From Malania oleifera (lineage: Eukaryota > Streptophyta > Magnoliopsida > Santalales > Ximeniaceae): a DNA stretch of 64,000 nt. The DNA is taken from assembly GCF_029873635.1 (NCBI RefSeq), contig NC_080423.1, forward strand, positions 111,679,087 through 111,743,086. Reading direction: 5' to 3'. Below the pieces are notes generated by a model, which had not been told where the DNA came from, did no database searches, and was given only the letters and a program-made list of their open reading frames with translations. Shown piece by piece: positions 22,390-35,575 of this stretch; positions within the stretch are counted from its first letter, which is position 1; each line of letters starts with the position of its first letter. The position numbers and the translations under genes are program-made.

Positions 22390-25135
22390 TGTTAGCTTTG
22401 CTGTAATCCCAAGAGGGGGGTGAATTGGTATTTAAAAATTTCTTCATAGGTCAATCAGTCTAGCAGTAGTATTACACAACTTAGGGGCAGTCTAAGTATG
22501 TATGAAACTGTAGATATGAAATATTTACCAATATTTAAAGCATGCAACGCAATTTCAATATTTCTCAACTTAATGCAATTCTATGTCTATTAGATATGCA
22601 CTATATTTAGCAAGGAAATTAAATCAAGCATATAACAGAATATAATGTATGAAATGTAAAAGTGACACCGAATATGATATCGGGGTTTGGCCAATCCTGC
22701 CTACGTCCCCGCCTTGGTACACCCACACAAAGATTACACTAAGACTCATTTGACGGGTGGAGCAGCACCTAAACAACCAAGTCAATTAACACAAGGCTGA
22801 CCTCAACTTTTACAAACAATCCTTACCGGGCTAGATTACCGCCCCCTCAGGCCACACCTGAAAATACAACAATATTTTCTCAATATAACCGATACAGTGA
22901 TTATGCTTTCATGTAAAGCAGATATTTACCAAAATACAGCACAAATAAATATGCACTCACATATGATATAGATTTGATACTCAGGTGAGATCCAATATGT
23001 AAACTCTCTAAGATGTGTGAGTGTATGTATATGTGAGAGCTCAACCTTTGATTCAAGATAAGATATTCAACACACAAATGATCAAATAAAGTTTAACACA
23101 ATCCAAATCAAATATCTCAAGGATATTTTAAATGTAAAGAACAATAGATATTTTGGATTGAAGCTAGCAAAAACAATATCAAGGATAATATGCAAGTTTG
23201 TGTAAAATAATATTTTGCAAATCAAAATCCACAAGCTTGATGAGTCTTGCAATCAAGATGCAAGGACTCACTAGCTATAAGGGTATTCCCACTCAAAGAT
23301 TTATTGTTTAAATCAGGGGAAAAACCCTAGCTAAGAACTTTCAATGAAAATTAATCAATCAATCAACAAGCAAGGAGAGTTTTAGCAATGTAGAACACTC
23401 AATAACACTCTTGGGAACTTGATCTATCAAGGGAATAGCAATAGAGTGTATGAAAGTAGTATGGGCTAAATGGGATTTTGAAAGTTTGAGAGAGTTTTTG
23501 CTCAATGATCTTACTAATCAGCCCTTAATTTTGCAAATGAGAAGATATATATAGGCAAGTTGGTACAGTGATTGTGCTTTCATGTAAAGCAAATATGTAC
23601 CCAATACACGCAGTATACTCAATTAATCACACATCAACAATGTAGGTAAATGTAAGCTTAGTGATGTGTATATGTGTGCAAATAACACTCAACAAGATAT
23701 GATCACAATAATGTTCAAGAGTATTCTAAACAAGCAATACCTTGGAATTTAAGTAAAGCACAAATCAATAGCAAATCACTATTCCAAAGATATCAATAAG
23801 ATATTCAAATTAGTTCAAGAAGATTTTCTTCAATCAAATAGGCATACTACTAGTTTGAAAATATTTTTCTTGTTTGAAAATATTTTTGCACAACCAAAAA
23901 CAAAGCTATTAGACACTTACAATAACAATGCAAATATTTACTAGGTTATCCCAACACAAGATTTATAGTATGAAAATATGTGAGATAAACCTAAGCTAAA
24001 CTCCCCAAAAATAATATCTCAATCACACAAGCAAGTGGGAGTATTAGCAACCTCTACTAATTAGTAACCCAAGCAAGAGCTCTCACAAAGCTAAGATTAA
24101 ACAATGGAATGAAAGTGTGAGAGTGTTTGGAAGTATTATAGGTAAAATGGGATTTTGGGATTGAGAAAATTTTGGCTAATGATTTTTCTTGATCTCATCT
24201 TAATCCATACAAATGAACCCATATTTATAGGCTAGGTAAAAAATATAACTGTTTGTGACCTATTGGGTATTCTTAAAAAAGTTTCAAATGGTTTAAATAC
24301 AATTAACCCAACTTAACCCATTTTTACCTCAGTTAAATTAATTTTAACCCGGTGAGATTCAGGTGGCCGAACCTTGGTTCGGTCGCCCGAATAGATACAG
24401 TCATAAAAGATCTTTAAATAGGTTCGGTCACCTGAGTTATAGTTCGGTAGCCCGAATTAAATTCAGAAACATTTTTTCGTAAATTCGGGTGCCCGGTTAT
24501 AGGTTCGGTAACCTGGGGTTTGATTTGAACGTGAAGGTTCAGTCGACCAGGTTGGTGAAAAGTAACCTTCTAAGGGTTTGGGTGCCCGAGGGCAATATGG
24601 CCATTTTGGGTTCGGTCACCCGAAGCCTGGTCAAACTGTTGACTTTCCAGCAGTTCGGGCGCCCGAGGAGTTTTGAACTCTCGAGGTTCGGTCGCCCGAC
24701 CTCTTACATACTTACCCTATTTTGTACAATTTTATTTCAATTTTTTCCCCCTAATAATGTAAGTGATTATGGGGACTTTGTGCACAATGTGTAGGAACCT
24801 AGGGTCTTTTCAAGTACACCCAAAAAGCTGGCGTCAGTCGACCCCCTAAGGTCATTCAGTCTCTATGGTCAATCTATGACATTTCTAAGCTTACAGAAAC
24901 CTACATGCATGACATGCAGAGATTATTACAGACCATATACCTAGTTACTATTATAGACCCATATTATAATTATTGATTTAACAATACAAATTAAAGTCTT
25001 CAGGGTCTTCATGATTTGCTTTCATATGCCATCAATTTGATCTTGCTAATATGGTCCTGCAGACAAACTTGGCAAACGTTAAATACCAAGAGTATTTTTC
25101 ATTATCAAAACTGGGTGTGACCCATGAGGTCAACA
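22390..25135 (-). repeat. 3' LTR of the SIRE-like element
   Basis: 2746 bp, TGTTAGC... to ...GGTCAACA on the plus strand. It matches 33065-35094 but holds an extra copy of about 680 bp (about 22887-23565), homologous to 23565-24230, so part of it is a diverged tandem duplication. An array of palindromes of type TTCGGGCGCCCGAA lies at about 24360-24705. Confidence 0.82.
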
Positions 25136-25932
25136 ATCTCCCCCTTTTTGATGATGACAAATACACTATGCAAAAAGTGGGTATAGCCTTGAAAGGCTCC
25201 CCCTAACAATATGCATAATGTATATCAATGCAAATAATTTTTCATTTAAGTTCAATTCAACCCAAATGCAAATAATTTTTCATTTAAGTTCAATTCAACC
25301 CAATTTTTACCTCTTCTCACCCTTTTGGAAACAACAAAAAGGGCTATAAAATAAATAGCCATGGGCATTGGGTATAACGCATTTATACACAAGATAAGTT
25401 TGGGAAATTTTAAAATTTCGGCAGCATGCCATTTGAAAATTAAACATTTTCCCAAAGATGCCTGTATAAAAATGACCTGTTTGGAGTTTTAAAATTAACA
25501 ATTTATGCACAACATTCAACTCAAACAGTTTAATATTATCAAAACATAAATATAACTATCAATCATGTGAGAGATATGATAGTCATGCATTTCAGAGCAC
25601 ACACAGATTTAGCAATTAAGCACACAAACAATATAATTGGTCATTTAAAGATTTAAATGACATGAAAACTAAATTAAATCATAAATATGCACAAACCATG
25701 GCAACTGAAGTATATCATAAGACCCATGAAATATTTGAGTTTAAAACACACGACATATGATACCAAAAAGAAGGTTTGAGTATAAAAACAGTCTAACTAG
25801 TTCGCATGCATTTTGATGTGTAGGTATTGAACCAGTTAAGCGACTTTAAAATATATATGTATATAGTAATAATGAGGCAAGAGAAAATGTTTTAGTTTTG
25901 AAATTAGTTCTTGCCAAAAAGTATATGTAAAT

Positions 25933-25967
<35 letters not shown>

Positions 25968-28339
25968 CTTTGACATTTGCAAAAAAGTGTTGGGGGTGCT
26001 TGCTGAAAGGGAACTTTAATTTTAAAACAAGCAAACAACATTTTTCTAGTTTTAGCATTTAAGTACATTCCTAACATAACCAGAAAACCAAAACCACAAT
26101 GATCCTAAAGATGCCAAACAATTTAAAGCAAGGATCATATGACAAAATCAAATGATTGTGGCAAATCAATATATTTCAAATTATGATTTTCAATAATTAC
26201 TTTTCATTCAAGCATATGCCACACTTGATTCAACACCATATCTAAGCTAAAAAGTTTGTGAGCATAATATGATAGACATTTTAATTCTAGATACTCTCCC
26301 TATCGTTTGGAATTCATGCTTAGATACAATAAGCTGCTTATACCAGTTAAAGACTATTTTCAATATGCTTAGTAGTATAAGCTATCAATCCAAATATTTA
26401 AAATCAACTATATTGAATATTAATCAACTCTATTTATCCCTATCAATATAGTTGTCCCTATAGACCACAGATGCATCAGAGAATATATATATATATATAT
26501 TAAGGCATGCAATAATGTTCATAACCCAAGAACATTCCATATCAAATTATAGAATCTCGAGTGCAGGATATAATGTTCAGGGATTTTCGGAAGAGCCTCA
26601 ATATTTCAATAGATGAAAGTGATGCATATAGATTCTTTAAGTTCTTTCTATAGGGATGGAGCTGGGCTCCCCTAATTATTCAATGATTATGCAAGGATGA
26701 ATTTTAATTTTCTATTTGGTTTCACTCATCCTTTCAAAAATGTTTTAACATTAATTTTATCATAATCATCTTTAGTACAAGGTTTTATTTGGGAAAATTC
26801 CTGTTGAAATTTCGGCAGCATGCTGCCTGTAAATCGAACATTTTCCCATAAAATCTGTACCTGATAGGTTCAATCAAGCAATTTTGCAGCCATCTGTAAA
26901 TCGGACATTTTCCCATAAAACCTGTACCAGATAGGTTCAATCAAGCAATTTATAATTAAGTTCAAGGCACACGAGAACCTATAATCCACTACCAGCATGC
27001 AATTCACATCAATTGAATCCGCCATGTAGGAGGCATTCTAAACTAAGCATGCAATCAGGTAGTATAGTCAACAATTCATAAAATATAATCTATCCATTAA
27101 AGAAATTCAATCATTCAGTACAATATGGATAGTGGACAACAATGCTGATTTCATAAAGGCATATGAGCATAAAAGGTATGATATCAAGAGAGCATTTTAA
27201 TTTATATATATATAAAGAGTAAAAGCTCCGCCTGAATTATGCACTCAACTCATTTAATGTCTTTCTCATTTTCTACTTTCTTTAGCCAAGAGTTGTAAGA
27301 TTTTCAATGGTTTAATCTTGGTGTGAGCGCTTTAGGCTTATTGGACCAAAATGTCACAACATATATTGGCTTAAGTGTGATAAGCCTAAAACTGCCTCTT
27401 TTCTTATCATCTTCAAAATGTGAGAGGCATGAGTTAGGATGGCTTTTAAATTTAACTAATCATGCATAGGTTTCTTTCAAACTTCATTTCATAATCTAGA
27501 TCTAAAACCTAGTGCAAATAATTTTAGTCATTCAACACATCTCTAAGTATATGAAGCTCTAAAGGATATAACTTAACGTTTTGAGAGCTTATGCATGTGA
27601 AGTAGATTAAATACTCTTAAAGATTATAATTTCTGTTATGTTTGAAGAGTATTCAATATGAGTGGACATGACTCAAGATGTTTTCATGGAAGTGGATGTG
27701 TCCAATCGCTTAGGTAAACAGCATTTATGAGTATTTAAATTTTCTTGAACAATGCTCTTCGGAGAATGGAAAGTATCCTATAAATATAATTACAATCTAA
27801 AGCAAGGATACAAGTAGATAAGTGAAACAAGATTAAAGGATTTTAATATTAACCTCAAAGGGAATAATTTGATTTATCAATAAAATGCGAGTCCCCTAGT
27901 GGATGCCTCTAATTTTGATTGTGAGAGGGATGTCTTATTATTAGCACAAGATAGATATGGAATTTATTTTCATTGCTTATACCTAGAGTGATGACTAGGT
28001 TTTGACTAATGAGATTAGGGTTAAGGATATACAGAATAGGATGGAACCCTAAAGCTCATTTATGTGCAATGGACAACAATATGCTTAAACTTAAGAATAA
28101 TACATTCAAGTATGCATTAAGCATTTGGAATTAAGTACTAGGCATAGATGTCATGTCCATTTGGAAGTGGATAAAGTGTCTTAGTATACCAAGATAGTTC
28201 AATGAGGGTGTATACAAAGAATTTCATTTTAAGCAACAATCACTTCTCAAACCTACAGTCATCACAACCTCCTAAACCTAGAAACTAAGGAAAGATTAAC
28301 TAAAAAAAGATTTCGATTTAAATATGTTTTTCCTTAAGT
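25136..28339. other. Non-coding interior of the SIRE-like element
   Basis: No pol motif is seen in any frame. Visible repeats: a tandem pair of about 42 bp at 25221-25305 (GCAAATAATTTTTCATTTAA), a (TA)n run near 25935-25964, and a tandem pair of about 70 bp at 26825-26960 (containing ACATTTTCCCATAAAA). It starts with the polypurine tract of the element. Confidence 0.6.
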
Positions 28340-28831
28340 CCTGCGAGGTTGGCTTTCATGATTATCTATTTCATTTCCTTTTCTAAGCCTCCGACACCTC
28401 CAACTAAACAATTAAAACCGCTGTGCCCTTTTCTTTTATAATGTAAGCAGGTTTTGTAAATACGTGAGTGGTTATGCTTACAAATCTTATGCTTACTTGT
28501 TGAGGCATGATAGTGGGAATTATATGATGATCCTAAATCCTTTTTGAAAATATTTTTATTTTTAATCTTTAAGGATTTATTATGATTATTTTTTTCATTG
28601 ATAACTTTAAGTGTAGTTCTAGAATAGTTATCTATTTCTTCTTTTTCATTTTTCACCCCAATTTCCTGCTTAGATAATCTAACTAGAAACTTATGAAGAT
28701 TAAATGAAGCCTTTTCTAGTTTTCCATACGAGGGCATGCTTTTAACATTTAGTTTATCACATGATACATCATAAGATATATCTTACAAATTATACAAATC
28801 ATTGCATGCAATAACAACAGTATTTTCACAA
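28340..28831 (-). pseudogene. SIRE-like gag, third piece with zinc knuckle
   Basis: Minus-strand frame continuing the gag split by the solo LTR at 28832-30759. It has a knuckle-like stretch CLHYKRKGHSGFNC (CX2C changed to CX2Y) and ends KANLAGLKE, comparable to the post-knuckle KANPxGPKK of the family. Lys/Asn-rich. Stops follow and no protease is seen. Confidence 0.65.
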
Positions 28832-30759
28832 TGTTGACTTTTTGAGTCTGATCCCTGTTTTGATGCTAACAAAACACAAGTATCTCATGTGTGCACTTAG
28901 TGTTTTTTAACAGGTTCATGATTCAGCACACGCATGAGGTAAAGGACATGGAAGCCTGGAGGAACATAAAGATCATATTATCAAGCGTATTCCATGGAGG
29001 CTTGAAGGGCAAAAGGAAGAATAAGACATTTATTTATTTAATTTGTATTACATTTATTTTTATTATTTGGTCTATAATAATGCGTACATCTTGCATGATA
29101 TGTTTTGAATGCTCAGATGACCGTAGAATGACCTTAGGGACACAAGTCCCCTACATCACTTATCATAATTTGGGGAATCAAAATAAGGCTAAAATACACT
29201 TAATGGGAAAAGATAAGAGGGTTCGGGCGACCGAACCTTGGCCCTGTAAAACGGCTCGGGCGACCAAAACTAGTCAACATTTTGACTTTGTGTTCGGGCA
29301 CCCGAACTCGTTTTAAGCGTATCATCCCCAAGCACCCGAACCTATGTCAGAGCGCTTTTCAACTACTGAAGCGACCGAATGACACGTTCAAATTGGGCTC
29401 GGGCGACCGAATTAGTCAGCTCACTTAACTGAACTTTGAGTCGGGCAACCGAACCGTGCACCAAATGTTTCTGACTTTGGTTCAACCTACCGAACGTAGA
29501 CTCAGACGAATGAACTCTTTAAAATGGTTTTTTTAGCTGAGTCTATTCGGGCGACCGAGCTAAAGTTCAGTCACCCGAAACTTCTTGGGTTGGAAATATT
29601 TTAAGGGCTTAAACGTCATTAATTTTTAATTAATCTTTTTCAAAATACCGAGTGTGTCCCCAACGGTCATAATTTTTTGAAAATCTATAAATGCCCCCAC
29701 ATTACTCCAGATTAGCAACTTTGATTAACTTCCAAAATCCTCTCAAATTATTTTGTTAATCAAAGTTCCCCTAAACTGTTTTTAATTCAAAATCTTTCTC
29801 TTTGGGGCAAAATGTGTTAATCTCTCATACTCTCTTTCACTCTCTACTTTTGAAAATAATTTTGAATGAGAACATTTTATTTGGGCATTTACTTCTTACA
29901 TTTATGCTTTCATAGAAAACTTTTATCTTTCAAGAATCATTTGAAAAATCAAAACCCTGAGTTCTCCAATCCTTTGTTGAAAAATATATTTGGGAGAATA
30001 TTTTATTAGAGTCCAAATCTTTGTTGAGCATATCATATACAGTACTTTTCAAAGATTGAAAATATCATGTTTAGAAAAACACCCTTACTCTACTGAGCAC
30101 ATTTCATATCATTAGAGAGTGCATTTGTTTGAGCTTTATTGTGTACATCTCTGCTTGTATTTCAGAAGCATATTTTATGTACAAAATGATTTTATTGTAA
30201 CAGTTGGGTTCAACCTGTTAATTAAACTGAGGAGTCTTAGCCCCGTAAATGAGATCGGTTCTGTTCAACCTGGAATTGAACTGGGGAGTCTCAACCCCGT
30301 AAGTGAGACTAGTTCGGCTCAGCCTAGTAATTGAGTTGGGGTTTTCCTCGCCCCGTAAGGAGAGGATGTAAAAGCCTTTTGCTCTGCCCGATTAAGTGAG
30401 CAGGTATAGTCGAATCCTTGGGGGGTATGCCCAAGGCGGGGATGTAGGCTAGTTTGGCCAAACCTTGATAACAAATCTGGTGTCGCTCTCTCTATTTTAT
30501 TTAAATTCCTACACTTTAATTTCAGCATGTGTATGAATATTTGTTTAATGTCTTAATTATTTGCATACACACATTTGATTTAAAAAAGATATACTGCGCA
30601 CGTGTATGTTTGCTTTCAATGTTAAAATCATATTACATACACGTGTATATGTTGAATGGGATATGATACGTGATGAATCAGTGAAATGTTTAAATTAGGG
30701 AAAAATATTTTAAAACCCATTTCACCCCCTCCCCTCTTGGGACCACATCAATTCCAACA
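28832..30759 (+). mobile_element. Solo LTR, SIRE-like family, TSD CACAA
   Basis: 1928 bp, TGTTGACTTTTTGAG... to ...ATTCCAACA, flanked by perfect CACAA at 28827-28831 and 30760-30764. The first 45 bp resemble the LTR start of the surrounding element (TGTTGAC, then GTTTTGAT), so it is a related family in the opposite orientation. It carries its own array of TTCGGGCGACCGAA-type palindromes at 29218-29580. The terminus GGGACCACATCAATTCCAACA is typical of plant copia LTRs. Confidence 0.9.
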
Positions 30760-30764
30760 CACAA

Positions 30765-31130
30765 GGAATGCCAGATGATTCATCATACAACATATTGTAA
30801 TATTTTTCACAAGAATCATCACACATATTATCAACAGAATTGTCATTATATTCAATAGATGATTCAGCATATGATATATCATAGCATTCAACACAAGAAT
30901 CATCAACAGAGGTAGAGATAGAATCATATACCTCAACGTCTAATAAAGCAATTTCCTTATCATTTACCACTCCTTGAGTGGTGGTCTCATTCTCTTGTGA
31001 CTCTCCATATTTCCTTTCAAGTTCATCCCAGATATCCTTTGCAGTCCGACATGCCACAAACTCAACAAACATATCAGAATCTAATGCAAGATATAACATG
31101 TCCATGGCATATGAATTCGCATGCATTAAC
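30765..31130 (-). pseudogene. SIRE-like gag, second piece
   Basis: Minus frame containing LMHANSYAMDMLYLAL and CRTAKDIWDELERKYGES, the UBN2-type gag core. An acidic, Asp/Glu/Ser/Tyr-rich stretch follows up to the CACAA target site. The upstream residues printed in the same open frame (right of 31130) belong to the solo LTR, not to gag. Confidence 0.78.
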
Positions 31131-32820
31131 TGACTCACTCGAAAAATGAGCAGCTCGAGAGCTATCCCAAGTATAGGAGTTCTGTCGTGTAATACTAAGC
31201 CCAAGGGTTAGATCGTCTCCTCAGGGAATGCGTTTTAATCTCAGATTTGACGTTCCTCCAATCAAAAATAAAAATGCACTGAACTCGGTTCAGATTCGGG
31301 TTTTCAAGATTGTGGAAACTTAAATGAAAACACAAATTAAAGTCCTAAAACTAGCACGCACAGAATTAAATAACAATAATAAAACCCTAATCTACTTAAG
31401 GAAACACTAGAGCATACTAACTAAAAATGGAAACCTATGGAATTAAAAATACGCAACCACAATCACAATTTAAACACGAAACAAACAAAACTCTAAACCT
31501 AGCATGCAATGAAATTGAGAGCAAAAACGGAAACTCTAATCTACTCAAGGAAACATTGGGACACGCGTTAATTAAAAATGGCAACCTAGAACATGGAATT
31601 AAAAACACACAATGGAAACTAAATTAGATACACACTAAAAAAAAAACCAAACCTACTAAAAATCGAACCTTTAGCACAATTAAGAGATCAAATCAAGACT
31701 CACAATTTAAATGTAAACATGAACTCAACGGAAATTTAAAAGACATAAACAATAACGGAACACAATAAAAACACAACCTTTACTAATCATAGACCCTAAC
31801 TAAATCGAATTTCGACAAAAAAATATCTGAATTTAATTAAGAATGCTAAATTAAAATAACTATCAATTAGATAAATAAAGAGATTAATTTAACAATAATG
31901 AAATACTCAATATTACTCAACTTAAACAAAAAGAAAGAAAACTCCAATAACATTAAAAAAAACTAAACTTTCTTCGATATTCCAAGATTCAAAGAAAAGT
32001 AAATAAAAGAAAGAAAGAAAGGAAAAGAGAGAGAGAGAAACAAATCCACGGAGCCGTGAAGTTGCTGCTGTGCTAGAGAAGTTGCTGCTGTGCTTTGGTG
32101 GTCCTGCTATGGAGTCGGCTAGTGTTCTGCTGTGCTTGGGGACTGCTGAAGATGGTGGAGGAGGCTGGCCGTACTGCAAGAGGGCAGAGGAGGCCAAGAG
32201 AAACAGAGGAAAGGGGGAGAGTGAGGGAGGAAAGACAAAGGGAAGGAAGAGAGACAAGGGGAGAGAAGCAGAATTGAAAAGAACAAAAAAAACAAACTAA
32301 AGAAGAAGAAGAAGAAGGAGAAGAGGAGAATGGGGAGCCATGGGGGCTGCCTACCTAGGGGGAAGAAATAGAGGAGCTTAAATAGGAGGCACTGGGTGCC
32401 CTAGACCCGGATGGAAAGGATTGACCCGGATGGGAAAGGGTTGACCCGTCAACTTGATTTTTTTTATTTTTTTTATTCTCTGTTCATCGCAAATTCTGCT
32501 CTTTTGGAGCCCGTATCTCATAAAACTCAAAACATGAAAGTTGTAGATGATCCTTTCCTCTTTCTCCAGAAATTTGAATCATCTCAATCAGAGCTTGGAC
32601 AGAAAAGTTATGCATGAAATACGAACAGGTGTTGGTTTTGGTTCCCGGGAATTTTCCTGCGACAAAAAATTACCAAAACTTCATAAATTGTGCAATAAAG
32701 TTCAAGAATGATGATTTTGGCACATTATTAAAATATTAGACAATTTTGGACATTTAATTAAAAATATAAACCATAAAGCTCGGGTTAAACGTCCAATTAC
32801 GCAGTTTCAGTGCGTAATCA
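31131..32820 (-). mobile_element. Solo LTR inside SIRE-like gag, TSD TTAAC
   Basis: 1690 bp, TGACTCACTCG... to ...GCGTAATCA, flanked by perfect TTAAC at 31126-31130 and 32821-32825. Removing it joins gag residues NDIRL and MHANSY in frame, which confirms the boundaries. Family not identified. Orientation is inferred as minus because a TATA-like TATTTAAG on that strand (about 32375) precedes a pyrimidine-rich leader. Its terminal 23 bp form the palindrome ATTACGCA...TGCGTAAT. The open frames inside (31922-32300) are by-products. Confidence 0.85.
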
Positions 32821-32825
32821 TTAAC

Positions 32826-33010
32826 CTAATATCATTTTCATTCAAGGGCATACGAATCCCATTAAAAATCACCCGTTAAGCCATCCAATCCATTGATTTT
32901 ATAAAAATGCTCATTCTAATTTTTCAGGTGGAGTAATCGACACCACAAAATACAGGAGGCCTATAAGGTGACTATCCCTCTCCAAATGGGGATACACCAA
33001 TGAGAGCCAT
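32826..33010 (-). pseudogene. SIRE-like gag, first piece with start codon
   Basis: ATG at 33008-33010, about 40 bp after the PBS: MALIGVSPFGEG, a stop, then YRPPVFCGVDYS and KIRMSIFIKSMDW, matching the family pattern PPxFDGxNYxxWKxRMxxFL. It breaks at the solo LTR. Confidence 0.78.
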
Positions 33011-33050
33011 TTCGATATTTTACAAAAGTTATTAAGCCAAGTGCAACGAG

Positions 33051-33062
33051 GCTCTGATACCA
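33051..33062 (-). other. Primer binding site of the SIRE-like element
   Basis: GCTCTGATACCA on the plus strand is the reverse complement of TGGTATCAGAGC, two bases from the LTR end at 33065. It proves the minus orientation. Confidence 0.9.
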
Positions 33063-33064
33063 AT

Positions 33065-35485
33065 TGTTAGCTTTAGTGTATTCTCAATAGGGGGGGTGAA
33101 TTGGAAATTTAAAAATTTATCTCCTAGGTTAATCTAAATAGTAGCAGTACATTCACAACCCAGGGTCTCTCTATGTAGTTCCAATATGCACAAATAAATA
33201 TAACATGGAAATTAAATCATACGCAACATTCACACTATAACATACATGTGTGGAAATGTAAATTGTGGAAATATAAACAATGCACACACGATATGTTATT
33301 GGGGTTCGGCCAACTGTGCCTACGTCCCCGCCTCTAGCTCGCAAGCCCAAGGATTCCACTAAAGGCTCACTTAAAGGGTGGAGCAGCACCTAATACAATC
33401 AAATCAATTAGCATAGGGTTGACCTCAACGTTTACAACCAGGTCAATTATTGGGGCTAACCTCAACCTACACCTTAACAGGATGGTGCACCTAACTTTCC
33501 TAACCGGGTCTAAGCCAATTCGGGACTATTTCAAAGGGTTAGTCTCCCTCTTCAAGCCCGTGCCTGGAAATACAACAGAATTTTCCTCAATCAAGTTGGT
33601 ACAAAGATTGTGCTTTCATGTAAAGCAAATATGTACTCAATATGCGCAGTATACTCAATCAATCACACATCAACAATGTAGGTAAATGTAAGCTCAGTGA
33701 TGTGTATATGTGTGCAAATAACACTCAACAAGATATGATCACAATAATGTTCAAGAGTGTTCTAAACAAGCAATACCTTGGAATTTAAGCAAAGCACAAA
33801 TCAATAGCAAATCACTATTCCAAATATATCAATCAGATATTCAAATTAGTTCAAAAAGATTTTCTTCAATGAAATAGGCATACTACTAGTTTGAAAATAT
33901 TTTGCTTGTTTGAAAATGTTTTGGCACAACCAAAAACAAAGTTATTGGACACTTGGAATAACAATGCAAATATCCTAAGCTTATTAGGTTATCCCAACAC
34001 AAGATTTATAGTATGAAAATCTGTGGGATAACCTAAGCTAAACACCCCAAAAATAATATCTCAATCACACAAGAAAATGGGAGTATTAGCGACCTCTACT
34101 AATTAGTAACCCAAGCAAAAGCTCTCACAAAGCTAAGATTAAACAATGGAATGAAAGTGTGAGAGTGTTTGGAAGTATTATAGGCAAAATGGGATTTTGG
34201 GTTTGACAAAATTTTGGCTAATGATTTTTCTTGATCTCATCTTAATCCACACAAATGAACCCATATTTATAGGCTAGGTCAAAAATATAACCGTTTAGGA
34301 CCTATTGGGTATTCTTAGAAAAGTTTCAAATGGTTTAAACACAATTAACCCAACTTATCCCATTTTTACCTTAGTTAAATTAATTTTAACCCGGCGAGAT
34401 TCAAGTGGCTGAACCCTGGTTCGGTCACTCGAACAAACACAGTCATAAAAGATCTTTAAATAGGTTCGGTCGCCCGGGGTCTAATTTGAAAGTGAAGGTT
34501 CGGTCTCCCGGGTTGGTGAAAAGTAAACTTCTAAGGGTTCGGGCGCCTGAGGGCAATATGGTCATTTTGGGTTTGGTCGCTTGAAGCCTGGTCAAACTGT
34601 TGACTTTCCAGCAGTTCGGGCGCCCGAGGAGTTTTGAACTCCTGAGGTTCGGTCACCCGACCTATTACGTACTACCCTATTTTGTACAATTTTATTTCAA
34701 TTCTTTCCCCTGATAATGTAAGTGATTATGGGGACTTTGTGCACAATGTGTAGGAACCTAGGGTCTTTTCAAGTACGCCCAAAAAGCTGGCGTCGGTCGA
34801 CCCCCTAAGGTTATTCGGTCTCTATGGTCAATCTATGGCATTTCTGAGTTTACAGAAACCTACATGCATGACATGTAGAGATTATTACAGACTATATACG
34901 TAGTTACTATTACAGGCCCATATTACAATCATTGATTTGACAATACAAATTAAAGTCTTCAAGGTCTTCATACTTTGCTTTCATGTGCCATCAATTTGAT
35001 CTTCCTAATATGGTCCTACACACAAACTTGGAAAACGTTAAATACCAAGAGTATTTGTCATTATCAAAACTGGGTGTGACCCATGGGGTCAACACTATGG
35101 TCTTACTAAGGTCGTTTCGAGATAGTCCCAAAAATTTGGCGTCGATCGACCTTGCCCTAAGGTCATTCGGTACCCTATGGTCAAACTATAGTCTTGTTGA
35201 GCTTATAATCACCTACATGCATGACATGCAGAGATTATTACAGACCAATATAAATTATTACAAATCAATATAAAAATGAATGCAAATACAATTGAAAATA
35301 GGTCTTCATTCCTTTTGCTTCTCCAAGTACCATCAATGAAGCTTGATCTTCATAGTCCGTATGACTTGCTTGAGTTCCTACCAATAGTACATGCTAAGGA
35401 TAGACCTGTTCAAGAAACTCAGTGCACAAGTGAGAAACATTGGTTTTATCATAATCAAAACAGTGTCAAACTCATAGAGTCAACA
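33065..35485 (-). repeat. 5' LTR of the SIRE-like element with duplicated end
   Basis: 33065-35094 matches the other LTR and ends GGGTCAACA. A second, more diverged copy of the last about 335 bp follows (35095-35485), again ending GAGTCAACA, and only after that does copia LTR sequence resume. Palindrome array (TTCGGGCGCCCGA type) at about 34410-34670. Confidence 0.78.
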
Positions 35486-35575
35486 TCGTCCTTGAACAAT
35501 TACCGAAAGCAGGAATTTTCTGATTTCTGGCATCGTCGATGAGAGTCCTGTATTTGTCGACGAAGGGTCCTCTTG
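35486..35575 (+). repeat. Copia 3' LTR, segment 2
   Basis: Short stretch between two insertions, with ATCGTCGATGAG and TTGTCGACGAAG, members of the same palindrome family as in segment 1. Confidence 0.75.

Larger units (their letters stand above)
22390..35485 (-). mobile_element. SIRE-like copia element, minus strand, gag only
   Basis: Read on the minus strand: 5' LTR (33065-35485), PBS (33051-33062), gag in three pieces, a long non-coding stretch, polypurine tract ATCAAAAAGGGGGAGAT (25136-25152) and 3' LTR (22390-25135). Flanks are TCGTT (22385-22389) and TCGTC (35486-35490), a TSD with one mismatch, inside the copia 3' LTR. LTR ends, PPT sequence and gag motifs resemble SIRE/Maximus copia elements. 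No protease, integrase or RT is detectable, so this copy is non-autonomous or internally deleted. Confidence 0.82.

Noticed and set aside
28891..29316. 141-codon plus frame
   Set aside because: Contained in a solo LTR with a perfect TSD; no similarity to known proteins.
31922..32300. Pro/Ser-rich and Gly/Arg-rich frames on both strands
   Set aside because: Inside a solo LTR with a proven TSD; probably leader sequence.
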